NCBI GenBank assembly: GCA_900772415.1
Contig: CAAHEC010000012.1
Coordinates: 1 to 59,949 of the forward strand
Length of the DNA: 59,949 nucleotides
From: Bacilli bacterium
GTDB lineage: Bacteria; Bacillota_I; Bacilli_A; RF39; UBA660
Reading direction: 5' to 3'
Of the stretch, positions 16,884 to 24,472 are shown piece by piece. Every line of letters begins with the position of its first letter. The stretch's first letter is position 1. A model generated the notes under the pieces. The model made no database searches. It worked only from the letters and a program-made list of their open reading frames with translations, and was not told where the DNA came from. Position numbers and translations under genes: made by a program.

Positions 16884-18290
16884 ATGAAATTTAAAAAAAG
16901 AAATATATTAAGTATAATAAGTTTTATTATAACAATGGTTTTAATATTTTTAATATTTAAAATTGATATGTTACCAGTTAAGTATAGTGTATTAGTATCA
17001 ATATTATTAATATTTATTCAAGCTATATTTATTGTACTTTTGAATAATAAAAGGAAAGTATTTAAAGTAATTAGTAGTATAATTCTTATTTTATCTTTTG
17101 TTATAAATATAATATTTATATATTATTTATCAGTTACTAATAGTTATTTAAATAAGTCTTTTAGTAATGTTATAGAATCTAAGACTGAATATTATGTAAT
17201 TTCTCTTAAGAAGAATAATTATAATGAATCAGATATAAAAGGGAATATTGCTACTTATAAGTCTACTTTAAATATTGATGATGCTTTTAATAAGCTTAGT
17301 AAGTCTTATAAGGTTAATAATGTATCTTATAATGATTTAAATAAAATGATTTCTAGTGTTTCTGATAATATTAATAAATTTATGTTAATGGATAGTTCTA
17401 GTTATGAAATAGTTTTTAGTTTAAATAAGGATTTAAGAAGGGATGATTATGATATTATATATAAATTTAATTTATATAAGAAGATTAAAACAAAGGATAG
17501 TAAATCAGATAATTTTAATGTATTTATAGGGGGTCGTGATTTTGCTAAACTAATGGATTTTAATATGATTCTTTCTATTAATACTAAAAATAATACTGTT
17601 CTTATGACTAGTATACCAAGGGATTATTATTTAGAGGTTCCAGGTAAGAATGGTTTAAAGGATAAATTAAGCTTTATAAATGCTTATGGTGAAGATATGA
17701 ATAGAAAAACACTAGAAAAATTATTTGATACAAAAATAGATTATCAAGTAATATTTAATACTAGTAGTTTAGTTAAGATTACTGATTATGTAGGTGGTAT
17801 AGAATTTTGTTCTGATAAGTCTTTTACAACTACTCATGCTTTAATAGAGGACTCTTATGATGATAGTAAGGGAGTTAAGTTTAGAGTAAAAAAAGGTTGC
17901 CAACATTTAAATGGAATTCAAACTTTAACGGTAGCTAGAGAAAGATTAAATCTATATGGTGGCGATAAAGCAAGACAAGAAAATTGTCAAAAAATTATGT
18001 TAGCAATTTTTAAGAAATTAGTAAGTTCTAAAACTTTAGTTAATTATAATGAGACTTTAAATGAATTAAGTGATTTATATGAAACTAATATACCTAGAAG
18101 TATAGTTAACGTTTTAATAAATAATTATATAGATAATCCTAAAGACTGGACTATAAATTATCAAATTGTAGATGGTACAGCTGGAAATGATTTGGTTCAT
18201 TCTTCAAATACTTTAAAAGATTTTGTTACATATCCTAATTATGATATGGTAAATGAAGCGAAGTTAAAAATAAAAGAAGCGTTAAAATAA
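16884..18290 (+). CDS. Second LytR-CpsA-Psr (LCP) family protein
   Basis: A 468-residue paralogue of the LCP protein at 2584, with the same plan: three N-terminal membrane segments (to about residue 85), a middle extracellular region starting YYVISLKKNNYNESDIKGN, then the LCP core with VLMTSIPRDYYLEVP, GLKDKLSFINAYGED, TDYVGGIEF and TLTVARERLNLYGGDKARQ. The arginine-rich segment is kept but differs from its partner (GGDKARQEN against GDRHRGENQ). It closes the locus and is followed by a strong terminator. It probably ligates the finished polymer to peptidoglycan; the two LCPs may have different acceptor or polymer preferences (inference). Confidence 0.88.
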   Translation: MKFKKRNILSIISFIITMVLIFLIFKIDMLPVKYSVLVSILLIFIQAIFIVLLNNKRKVFKVISSIILILSFVINIIFIYYLSVTNSYLNKSFSNVIESKTEYYVISLKKNNYNESDIKGNIATYKSTLNIDDAFNKLSKSYKVNNVSYNDLNKMISSVSDNINKFMLMDSSSYEIVFSLNKDLRRDDYDIIYKFNLYKKIKTKDSKSDNFNVFIGGRDFAKLMDFNMILSINTKNNTVLMTSIPRDYYLEVPGKNGLKDKLSFINAYGEDMNRKTLEKLFDTKIDYQVIFNTSSLVKITDYVGGIEFCSDKSFTTTHALIEDSYDDSKGVKFRVKKGCQHLNGIQTLTVARERLNLYGGDKARQENCQKIMLAIFKKLVSSKTLVNYNETLNELSDLYETNIPRSIVNVLINNYIDNPKDWTINYQIVDGTAGNDLVHSSNTLKDFVTYPNYDMVNEAKLKIKEALK

Positions 18291-18301
18291 AAATATTCTT
18301 T

Positions 18302-18327
18302 AAGTGTCATAAAACGACACTTTTTTT
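18302..18327 (+). terminator. Terminator at the end of the polysaccharide locus
   Basis: A seven-bp stem (AAGTGTC with GACACTT), a seven-base loop, and a run of seven or more T. It ends the transcription unit of the second LCP gene. Confidence 0.88.
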
Positions 18328-18371
18328 AGGTTTTGTATTTTATTATATAAAACTAAAAAAGGAGAGAGTTT

Positions 18372-19190
18372 ATGAATGAACTAAAAGAATGCACAGAAAA
18401 AATGTTTGAGGATATAAAACATATTGATGAATATGGTAATGAATATTGGAGTGCTAGAGAATTTGCAAAAGTTTTAGAATATAAGGATTGGCGAAATTTT
18501 TTAAAGGTTTTAAATAAAGCAAAAGAAACCTGTATAAATTCAGGATTTAATGAAAATGAACAACTTGTTGAGATCAACAAGTTGTCAAAAAGAAGCAATA
18601 ATGCTATTACTAATATACAAGATTATAAATTATCAAGATACGCTTGTTATTTAATTGCACAAAATGGTGATTCAAGAAAAAAGACAATAGCTTTTGCTCA
18701 AACTTACTTTGCAATCCAAACTAGAAAACAAGAATTATCTGAAAAAGAATATTCAATGTTAACTGAAGATGAAAAAAGATTCTACCAAAGAAACTTAACT
18801 AGAAAAGGAAATTATTCTTTAAATATGGTTGCAAGAGATGTAGGTGTTAGAAACTTTGATAAATTTCATAATGTTGGATATAAAGGATTATATGGTGGTG
18901 AAACTGCAAATGATATTGCAAGAAGGAAGGAATTAAGATATAGAGAAGACATTTTAGATAATATGAATGAGGATGAGTTAGTTGCAAATCTTTTTCGTAT
19001 TAATCAAACTAAACAAAAGCTTTTAAAAGATAAAGTGCAAGGAGAAAGTAATGCCAGTGATATACATTATGAAGTAGGAAAAAAGGTTAGAAAAGCAATA
19101 AAGGATATTGGTGGAACTATGCCAGAAGATATGCCAACTCCTAATAAAAGCTTAAAAGAGTTAGAAAAAGAAATTAAAAATTTAAAATAA
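18372..19190 (+). CDS. dinD: DinD-like DNA-damage-inducible protein (BRO-N domain)
   Basis: A 272-residue protein matching the DinD family. In E. coli DinD is SOS-induced and inhibits RecA-mediated strand exchange; that role is not shown for this lineage. The BRO-N/ANT-like domain covers about residues 1-120 with EYWSAREFAKVLEYKDWRNF and DYKLSRYACYLIAQNGDSRK, followed by AFAQTYFAIQTRKQE. The C-terminal half has DVGVRNFDKFHNVGYKGLYG and NASDIHYEVGKKVRKAI. The start ATG 18372 follows AAAGGAGAG. It stands alone between two transcription units, a setting typical of an accessory gene. A 26-base palindrome lies inside it. Confidence 0.85.
   Translation: MNELKECTEKMFEDIKHIDEYGNEYWSAREFAKVLEYKDWRNFLKVLNKAKETCINSGFNENEQLVEINKLSKRSNNAITNIQDYKLSRYACYLIAQNGDSRKKTIAFAQTYFAIQTRKQELSEKEYSMLTEDEKRFYQRNLTRKGNYSLNMVARDVGVRNFDKFHNVGYKGLYGGETANDIARRKELRYREDILDNMNEDELVANLFRINQTKQKLLKDKVQGESNASDIHYEVGKKVRKAIKDIGGTMPEDMPTPNKSLKELEKEIKNLK
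18560..18585. repeat. Perfect 12-bp inverted repeat inside dinD
   Basis: ACAACTTGTTGA at 18560-18571 is followed after two bases by its exact reverse complement. It encodes residues QLVEINKLS within the BRO-N domain. No T run follows, so it is not a terminator. Confidence 0.7.
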
Positions 19191-19255
19191 ATTATTTGCT
19201 ATTAATTTTCATTTAAAAAAGTAATCCATGTAATTATATTATTTTAACCTTTTAA

Positions 19256-19284
19256 TTTACATATATATTAAAAAATGATAAAAT
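19256..19284 (+). promoter_or_regulatory. Promoter of xseA with extended -10
   Basis: TTTACA at 19256-19261, a 17-base spacer, and TAAAAT at 19279-19284 preceded by TGA (extended -10). The predicted start near 19291 lies downstream of an ATG at 19275, so translation must begin at 19308. Confidence 0.7.
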
Positions 19285-19307
19285 GTATATATGAAATAGG
19301 TGAAGAT

Positions 19308-20576
19308 ATGGATAATAAGTACTTAAGTGTAACAGCTCTTACTAGGTATATAAAATACAAATTAGATAATGATAAGTATTTAACAGAAGTATATTTAAAG
19401 GGTGAAATATCTAATTTTAAAGCACATACTAGAGGACATTTTTATTTTACATTAAAAGATGAAACTTCTAGAATAAATGCAATTATGTTTTCTTTTAACG
19501 CATCTAAATTAAAATTTAAACCAGAAGATGGTATGAAGGTTTTAATAAAGGGAAAGGTAAGTGTATTTGAATCAACTGGTAATTATCAAATTTATGTATC
19601 TGAAATGTTAGAAGATGGTTTAGGTAATTTACACATTGCATTTGAACAGTTAAAGAAAAAATTAGGAGATGAAGGTTTATTTGATAAAAAGTATAAAAAA
19701 CCAATTCCTAAGATTCCTAAGACTGTAGGTATAATAACTGCTCCAACAGGAGCTGCAGTAAAGGATATATTATCTACTATTAAAAGAAGATTTCCGGTTT
19801 GTAAAACTATTCTTTTTCCTTGTCTTGTACAAGGTGAACTTGCTCGTGATGATATAGTTAAAAAACTTGATATTGCAGATAATTATGGCGTTGATGTAAT
19901 TATACTTGGTCGTGGTGGTGGTTCTATTGAGGATTTATGGCCTTTTAACGAGGAAATAGTTGCTCGTAAGGTATTTTCATGTAAGACACCTATTATAAGT
20001 GGTGTAGGCCATCAAATTGACTTTACAATATGTGATTTTGTATCTGATGTAAGAGCAGAAACACCAACAGGAGCTGCAGAACGTGCAGTACCAAAACTTA
20101 GTGATATATTATTAGAAATAGATAATTATAAAGTTAGATATAACAATATAATTAAATCAATTTTAAATAATAATAAGTTAAGATTAAAAAAATTAACTGA
20201 TAGTTATGTTTTAAAAAATCCACTTAATATGTATATGGTAAAAGAACAAAAATTAGATAATATAATAGATAAATTAAATGGTTATATTAATAATATACTA
20301 TCGGTTAATAAATCAAAGTTAGATATAATAAAAAGTAGTATAATATTTAAAGATCCAAGTATCATATATCAAGAAAAATTAAAGAAAAATAATCATTTAA
20401 TTGAAAAACTTGATATATTAAATCCACTTAATTCATTAAAACGTGGTTATTCTATTACAAAAAAAGATAATAAATGTATAAATAGTATTAAAAATTTAAA
20501 TAAAAATGATAATATAAATATAAGATTATATGATGGAAGTGTAGAAGCTAAAATATTGGAGGTAGAAAATGGCTAA
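19308..20576 (+). CDS. xseA: Exodeoxyribonuclease VII large subunit
   Basis: The large subunit carries the nuclease activity of ExoVII, which degrades single-stranded DNA in both directions and acts in repair. The 422-residue protein has the OB-fold domain at residues about 5-100 (VYLKGEISNFKAHTRGHFYF), then the catalytic domain with PKTVGIITAPTGAAVKDIL, VIILGRGGGSIEDLWPFNEE and PIISGVGHQIDFTICDFVSD followed by RAETPTGAAE, then a coiled-coil C-terminal part. ATG 19308 is chosen because AGGTGA precedes it and the promoter excludes the upstream ATG. The last 8 bases overlap xseB. Confidence 0.96.
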   Translation: MDNKYLSVTALTRYIKYKLDNDKYLTEVYLKGEISNFKAHTRGHFYFTLKDETSRINAIMFSFNASKLKFKPEDGMKVLIKGKVSVFESTGNYQIYVSEMLEDGLGNLHIAFEQLKKKLGDEGLFDKKYKKPIPKIPKTVGIITAPTGAAVKDILSTIKRRFPVCKTILFPCLVQGELARDDIVKKLDIADNYGVDVIILGRGGGSIEDLWPFNEEIVARKVFSCKTPIISGVGHQIDFTICDFVSDVRAETPTGAAERAVPKLSDILLEIDNYKVRYNNIIKSILNNNKLRLKKLTDSYVLKNPLNMYMVKEQKLDNIIDKLNGYINNILSVNKSKLDIIKSSIIFKDPSIIYQEKLKKNNHLIEKLDILNPLNSLKRGYSITKKDNKCINSIKNLNKNDNINIRLYDGSVEAKILEVENG

Positions 20577-20787
20577 AGAAGAAAAATTTGAAGATAAACT
20601 AAATGAACTTGAAAAAATGGTAAATGATTTAGAAAGTGGTGAAATAAGTTTAGATGATGCAATAGATAAATATACAAAAGCGATGAAACTAGCTAAGTAT
20701 TGTTCTTTAAAATTAAAAGAAGCTGAAGAAAACGTAAATAAAATATTAACAGAAAGTGGTAAAGAAGAAGACTTTACTTTAGAATAG
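20569..20787 (+). CDS. xseB: Exodeoxyribonuclease VII small subunit
   Basis: The 72-residue small subunit binds the coiled coil of XseA in several copies. The family pattern is clear: FEDKLNELEKMVNDLESGEI, SLDDAIDKYTKAMKLAKYC, and LKEAEENVNKI. AGGAGGTAG-type ribosome sequence lies inside the end of xseA, and the start overlaps that gene by eight bases, which fits equal coupled expression. The length and charge are standard. Confidence 0.95.
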   Translation: MAKEEKFEDKLNELEKMVNDLESGEISLDDAIDKYTKAMKLAKYCSLKLKEAEENVNKILTESGKEEDFTLE

Positions 20788-20798
20788 GAGAAAATAAT

Positions 20799-21701
20799 AT
20801 GACATTAGTAATTATGGCAGCTGGTATGGGTTCTAGATTTGGAGGATTAAAACAAGTAGAACCTGTAGGACCAAATGGAGAATTTATACTTGATTATTCA
20901 ATATATGATGCAATAAAAGCAGGATATGATAAAATTGTTTTTATTATAAAAGAAGAAAATTATGATTTATTTAGAGAAACAGTAGGTAAGAGAATAGAAT
21001 CTAAAATAGATGTATCTTATGCTTTTCAAAAAATAACTGATATACCAAAGAATGTAGAAATTCCTAAAGATAGAGTTAAACCATGGGGAACTTCACATGC
21101 TATTTTATCAGCAAAACCTTATATAACTGGACCATTTACAGTAATTAATGCAGATGATTTTTATGGATTTGATCCTTATCAAAAAATGAAAGAATTTTTT
21201 GATAATAATAAAGATCAAAACAAATATGCTATGATTGGTTATAAAACAATTAATACAATGAGTTTAAATGGATCTGTAAAACGTGGTGTTTGTACTGAAA
21301 ATGATGAAGGTTACTTAACTAACTTAGTTGAATCATCAATTGAAAAAGTAGATGATAAAATTATTGCAACACCACTTGAAGATGAAAATAATTCTTTTGA
21401 AATAAAAGAAGATACTTTAGTATCAATGAATTTCTTTGGTTTTACATCAACTATATTTAAATATTTAGAAGATGAGATGCAAGAATTTTTCGATAAAAAT
21501 AAAAGTAATTTGGAAAAATGCGAATTTTTAATACCAAATAGTGTTTTTAAAAGAATTAATGAAAATAAAGTATCTGTTAAAGTATTAGATACTAATGAAA
21601 AATGGTATGGAGTTACATATAAAGAAGATAAAAAAGATTTAGTAGAAGCTATAAGAAAAATGATAGAAGAAAAAAAATATCCTAGGAATTTGTGGAACTA
21701 G
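20799..21701 (+). CDS. Sugar nucleotidyltransferase-like protein (NTP_transferase fold)
   Basis: A 300-residue GT-A-like nucleotidyltransferase. The nucleotide-binding loop is VIMAAGMGSRFGGLKQ at residues about 4-19 and the Lys-Gln-x-x-x-x-Gly-Pro (KQVEPVGPNGE) region follows. Further blocks are VKPWGTSHAILSAKP and FTVINADDFYG, the Asp-Asp pair for the metal. It probably joins an NTP to a sugar phosphate, but the substrate is not set by these motifs; enzymes of this look act in cell-wall recycling or choline/sugar activation. It lies 11 bases after xseB and ends in a strong terminator, so it seems to be the last gene of the xseA operon. Confidence 0.8.
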   Translation: MTLVIMAAGMGSRFGGLKQVEPVGPNGEFILDYSIYDAIKAGYDKIVFIIKEENYDLFRETVGKRIESKIDVSYAFQKITDIPKNVEIPKDRVKPWGTSHAILSAKPYITGPFTVINADDFYGFDPYQKMKEFFDNNKDQNKYAMIGYKTINTMSLNGSVKRGVCTENDEGYLTNLVESSIEKVDDKIIATPLEDENNSFEIKEDTLVSMNFFGFTSTIFKYLEDEMQEFFDKNKSNLEKCEFLIPNSVFKRINENKVSVKVLDTNEKWYGVTYKEDKKDLVEAIRKMIEEKKYPRNLWN

Positions 21702-21720
21702 TTAAAACTAGTTTTTTTTT
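21696..21720 (+). terminator. Terminator after the nucleotidyltransferase gene
   Basis: AACTAGT and ACTAGTT form a seven-bp stem with a TAAA loop, followed by about ten T. The TAG stop codon is inside the 5' arm. Confidence 0.88.
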
Positions 21721-21768
21721 ACCATTTTTTATCACTTATTATTAAAAATATTATATCCATAATAATAA

Positions 21769-21784
21769 TGTAATTCGAATTACA
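21769..21784. promoter_or_regulatory. Perfect 16-bp palindrome just upstream of spoIVB (candidate operator)
   Basis: TGTAATTC is followed directly by its reverse complement GAATTACA. The site lies between the previous terminator and the ribosome site AAAGGAG of spoIVB, where a repressor or activator could act. No T run follows, so it is not a terminator. Confidence 0.5.
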
Positions 21785-21798
21785 AAAGGAGCATAAAA

Positions 21799-22788
21799 AT
21801 GTCTTTTAAAAAATTTAAAGCTTTTTTAGCAATTTTTATTATTACTACATTTATTATGCCTCAAATTTTATTTGCTTATTCTAAGCACATTGTTGTAGGT
21901 GGTGAAAATATTGGACTTAGAATTAATAGCAATGGTGTTATAGTAGCTGGTTTTTATAAAGTATCTGGTAAGTATCCCGGTCATGATGCAACTTTAAATC
22001 TTGGTGATGTTATAATAAAAGCAAATGATACTGATGTAAATAAAATTGATGATTTCATAAATGCTATCAAAAACAGTGATCAAAAAAGTTTGAAACTAAC
22101 ATACAAAAGGAATAATGGCATGTTAAATACAACTTTAAATTTATATAACGAAAATGGTGTTATAAAAACAGGTTTATTTGTAAAAGATACAGTATCTGGA
22201 ATAGGAACCTTAACTTTTATTGATCCAAATTCTAAATTATTTGGGGCACTAGGACATGAAGTTATTGAATCAAATTCTGGTATAATGATTGACGTAAAAG
22301 ATGGTAAAATATATAACTCTTCTGTAACAGGTATTGATAAATCCATAAGAGGTGAGCCAGGGAGTAAAAATGCAAAAACCGATCCAAATGATGTTTATGG
22401 TAATATAAAAGAAAATACTGAAAGAGGAATTTTTGGAAAATACACTAAAGATATAAATACTGAAAAATTATATGAAGTAGCAGAGGTAACGGATATAAAA
22501 GTAAAAGAAGCCAAAATAATAACCGTTTTAGACGGCTCTACAAAAAAGGAATATGATATTAATATATTAAAAATAAACAATGCAAAAAACGATAATAAAA
22601 ACATACTATTTGAAGTAACTGATAAAGAGTTAATTGATAAAACAGGAGGCATTGTTCAAGGAATGAGTGGTTCTCCTATTATTCAGGATGGTAAAATAAT
22701 TGGTGCAGTAACAAATGTTGTTGTAAATAATCCTAAAAGAGGATATGGTGTATTTATAACTAAAATGCTAGAAGAAGCGGAAAATTAG
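21799..22788 (+). CDS. spoIVB: SpoIVB-family serine peptidase (S55)
   Basis: In Bacillus, SpoIVB is secreted from the forespore and cleaves SpoIVFA, triggering sigma-K activation. The 329-residue homologue has an N-terminal signal/anchor (residues about 8-27), a PDZ domain (about 35-115, with GVIVAGFYKVSG and LGDVIIKANDTDV), and the S55 protease domain. The catalytic His is in KLFGALGHEVIE and the catalytic Ser in QGMSGSPIIQDGKIIGAVTN. GIGTLTFIDP and KRGYGVFIT also match the family. It is shorter than the Bacillus protein of about 425 residues, mainly at the N-terminal side. It is monocistronic or leads a two-gene unit. Confidence 0.9.
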   Translation: MSFKKFKAFLAIFIITTFIMPQILFAYSKHIVVGGENIGLRINSNGVIVAGFYKVSGKYPGHDATLNLGDVIIKANDTDVNKIDDFINAIKNSDQKSLKLTYKRNNGMLNTTLNLYNENGVIKTGLFVKDTVSGIGTLTFIDPNSKLFGALGHEVIESNSGIMIDVKDGKIYNSSVTGIDKSIRGEPGSKNAKTDPNDVYGNIKENTERGIFGKYTKDINTEKLYEVAEVTDIKVKEAKIITVLDGSTKKEYDINILKINNAKNDNKNILFEVTDKELIDKTGGIVQGMSGSPIIQDGKIIGAVTNVVVNNPKRGYGVFITKMLEEAEN

Positions 22789-22805
22789 GATATTTCCTTT
22801 TTTTC
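22779..22805 (+). terminator. Probable terminator after spoIVB
   Basis: A short stem (GGAAA with TTTCC) around a nine-base loop followed by seven or more T. The stem is weak, so some read-through into the next gene may occur. Confidence 0.5.
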
Positions 22806-22845
22806 TTTTTTATGCTATTATATTGAAAAAAAAGGAGAAAGATAT

Positions 22846-23181
22846 ATGCAATATACTTATGATGATATAGTTAGCTATTTTAAAGAAAAAAAATTATATA
22901 AAAAAGAAGATTTTGATTTTATAAATGAAAGAACAAAAAGATTGCCAATAAATTTTGCGAGTGATTCTTTATTTGGAATATTTCCTAAAATAGATAAAAA
23001 TGGTAATTTAATAGATTTTATAATTAGTTTACCACGTATTGAAAATAAAGAGACATATTTAATTAATTTAAATTATTATAAAAAAGCCTTAAAACTTATG
23101 AATTTGATTAATATGCCTTTTAAGAATAGCATTTATATTTTTAAAGATAACATGGAAGAAAAAATAAATAAAAGTAAATAG
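22846..23181 (+). CDS. Unidentified small cytoplasmic protein
   Basis: A 111-residue protein with a clear AAAGGAGAAAG ribosome site before ATG 22846. It is rich in Lys, Tyr, Phe and Asn, has no signal peptide or membrane helix, and shows a central strand-like block LFGIFPKIDKNGNLIDFIIS followed by RIENKETYLINLNYYKKALK. I do not recognise the family. It sits between spoIVB and spoIIM, but nothing in it points to sporulation. An in-phase promoter-like TATTAT lies just upstream (22814-22819), so it may be transcribed independently of spoIVB. Confidence 0.6.
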   Translation: MQYTYDDIVSYFKEKKLYKKEDFDFINERTKRLPINFASDSLFGIFPKIDKNGNLIDFIISLPRIENKETYLINLNYYKKALKLMNLINMPFKNSIYIFKDNMEEKINKSK

Positions 23182-23184
23182 TAA

Positions 23185-23568
23185 TTATATGTTTTCTATT
23201 TCAGCAGCATTCAAATTATTATTGTAATTTTTAATTATTATATATAAACCTATAACGGCTGTAATAATAGGTAGTACAGATACCTTTAGTTGTAAAAATA
23301 AATCTGATGTATCATTATCATTATAAAATTTAGAAATATCATAAAAGTTTTTTCTAATAAAAGAAAAGGAAATACTAATAGCAAGCACTAATATAGATTG
23401 AAAAAGAGCTATATCCTGTGCTTTTTTATTATTAAATAATCTTTTTTTATGCGATAGTTCTCTTTTTTTATCTTCAAGTAAAAAAAACGAAATAATAAGA
23501 GCTATTATAAAAATAATTGTTAACACTTCTTGTTTATCTATTAATTTACTTTTTTGTTCTTCTTTCAT
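23185..23568 (-). CDS. Unidentified membrane protein with three helices
   Basis: A 127-residue protein with hydrophobic segments at about residues 15-32, 55-72 and 95-112 separated by Lys-rich loops (KKRELSHKKRLFNNKKAQD). The N-terminus and the loop between helices 1 and 2 are strongly basic, which places them in the cytoplasm by the positive-inside rule. No family is recognised. ATG 23568 has AAAGAAGAAC-like upstream purines but no strong ribosome site. It is convergent with the preceding gene, with only three bases between the stops, and it lies downstream of the DUF4044-like gene and its terminator. Confidence 0.55.
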   Translation of the reverse strand: MKEEQKSKLIDKQEVLTIIFIIALIISFFLLEDKKRELSHKKRLFNNKKAQDIALFQSILVLAISISFSFIRKNFYDISKFYNDNDTSDLFLQLKVSVLPIITAVIGLYIIIKNYNNNLNAAEIENI

Positions 23569-23582
23569 ATTAAATTATATTA

Positions 23583-23619
23583 TATAAAAATTAGAATACT
23601 ACTAGGTAGAATTCTAATT
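23583..23619 (-). terminator. Terminator after the DUF4044-like gene (- strand)
   Basis: AATTAGAAT and ATTCTAATT form a nine-bp stem with a 13-base loop; on the - strand it is followed by TTTTTATATA. The stop codon of the small gene lies in its 5' arm. Confidence 0.75.
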
Positions 23620-23745
23620 ATAAAATAAAGGTGAAATAATAGCCATTACAGCAGAGCCTATCATAGCAATTAATGCAATCCAAACAAATATTTTGGCCCA
23701 GTTAATCTTTACTTTTTTCTTTTTCTTTTTATCAATATTTTTCAT
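23614..23745 (-). CDS. Small membrane protein, DUF4044-like
   Basis: A 43-residue protein that a length filter would miss. It has a very basic N-terminus (MKNIDKKKKKKVKINWAKI), one membrane helix (FVWIALIAMIGSAVMAIISP), and a short tail. This layout and the V-W-x-x-L-I-A-x-x-G-S pattern match the DUF4044 type of tiny Firmicute membrane proteins, whose function is unknown (family resemblance by eye). AATGAGGTG precedes the ATG with good spacing, and a terminator follows the stop, both supporting a real gene. Confidence 0.7.
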   Translation of the reverse strand: MKNIDKKKKKKVKINWAKIFVWIALIAMIGSAVMAIISPLFYN

Positions 23746-23837
23746 ATAAGCACCTCATTATAATTATAATACAAAAGAAAGATATTTTAAAGTAATAATT
23801 ATTTTTTTTCATAATATAGTTAATTAAAGGAGATAAA

Positions 23838-24470
23838 ATGAAAAAAATAATAAATTACTTAAAAGAAGAACTAAAAAAAGAAAAAAATTTAATAATATTA
23901 ATATTGGCTATATTTATAATTGGATTAGTAGTAGGATCTTTATTTGTTAACTTTATTACTAAAGACGATAAGACATTGCTAATAAACCAGGTAGAAACAT
24001 ATTTTTCCAGCGTGAAATCACTTGATAAAAAAGTTTTTGGAATTAATGCATTTACACCAAACTTAATAAATAATGAATTACAGATTTTTTTGATTTTTGC
24101 TCTTGGCCTTTCAATACTTGGTATACCAGTAGTTATTTTAATAATGTTTTTTAAAGGTTTTATGTTAGGAGTTACATTAGCTACATTTATATTAAAATAT
24201 CAACTTTTAGGAGTATTATCAAGTTTATTATATATATTTCCATGCTTTATTATATACATTATAATTTATACTTTAATATCCTTTTTTGCGGTTAGTACAT
24301 CACTTAAATTTTTAAAAGCTATAATAAAAAAAGATAACTTATCCTTTAAAAAATTTTTAGGAAAATATCTTCTTTGTTTTTTGATATGTTTAGTTTTAAT
24401 AATTATAAATACCTTATTAGATGCATTTTTAACACCAATATTATTAAAACTATTTACTTATATAATATAG
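23838..24470 (+). CDS. spoIIM: Stage II sporulation protein M (SpoIIM)
   Basis: SpoIIM is the membrane scaffold of the SpoIID-SpoIIM-SpoIIP complex that thins peptidoglycan during engulfment. The 210-residue protein has about five membrane helices: one at residues 17-37 (IILILAIFIIGLVVGSLFV), then FLIFALGLSILGIPVVILIM, MLGVTLATFILKYQLLG, IFPCFIIYIIIYTLISFF and the final pair. The conserved FFKGFMLGVTLA region is present. SpoIIM and xerD are neighbours in Bacillus; here they lie about 6 kb apart on either side of dif. AAAGGAG precedes ATG 23838. Spo genes are discussed under findings. Confidence 0.85.
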   Translation: MKKIINYLKEELKKEKNLIILILAIFIIGLVVGSLFVNFITKDDKTLLINQVETYFSSVKSLDKKVFGINAFTPNLINNELQIFLIFALGLSILGIPVVILIMFFKGFMLGVTLATFILKYQLLGVLSSLLYIFPCFIIYIIIYTLISFFAVSTSLKFLKAIIKKDNLSFKKFLGKYLLCFLICLVLIIINTLLDAFLTPILLKLFTYII

Positions 24471-24472
24471 TG

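Noticed and set aside
18353..18598. An ORF opposite dinD on the - strand
   Set aside because: It mirrors the dinD codons, lacks a ribosome site and has a shadow-type composition; the same holds for many antisense frames over xseA, secDF, rel and aspS.
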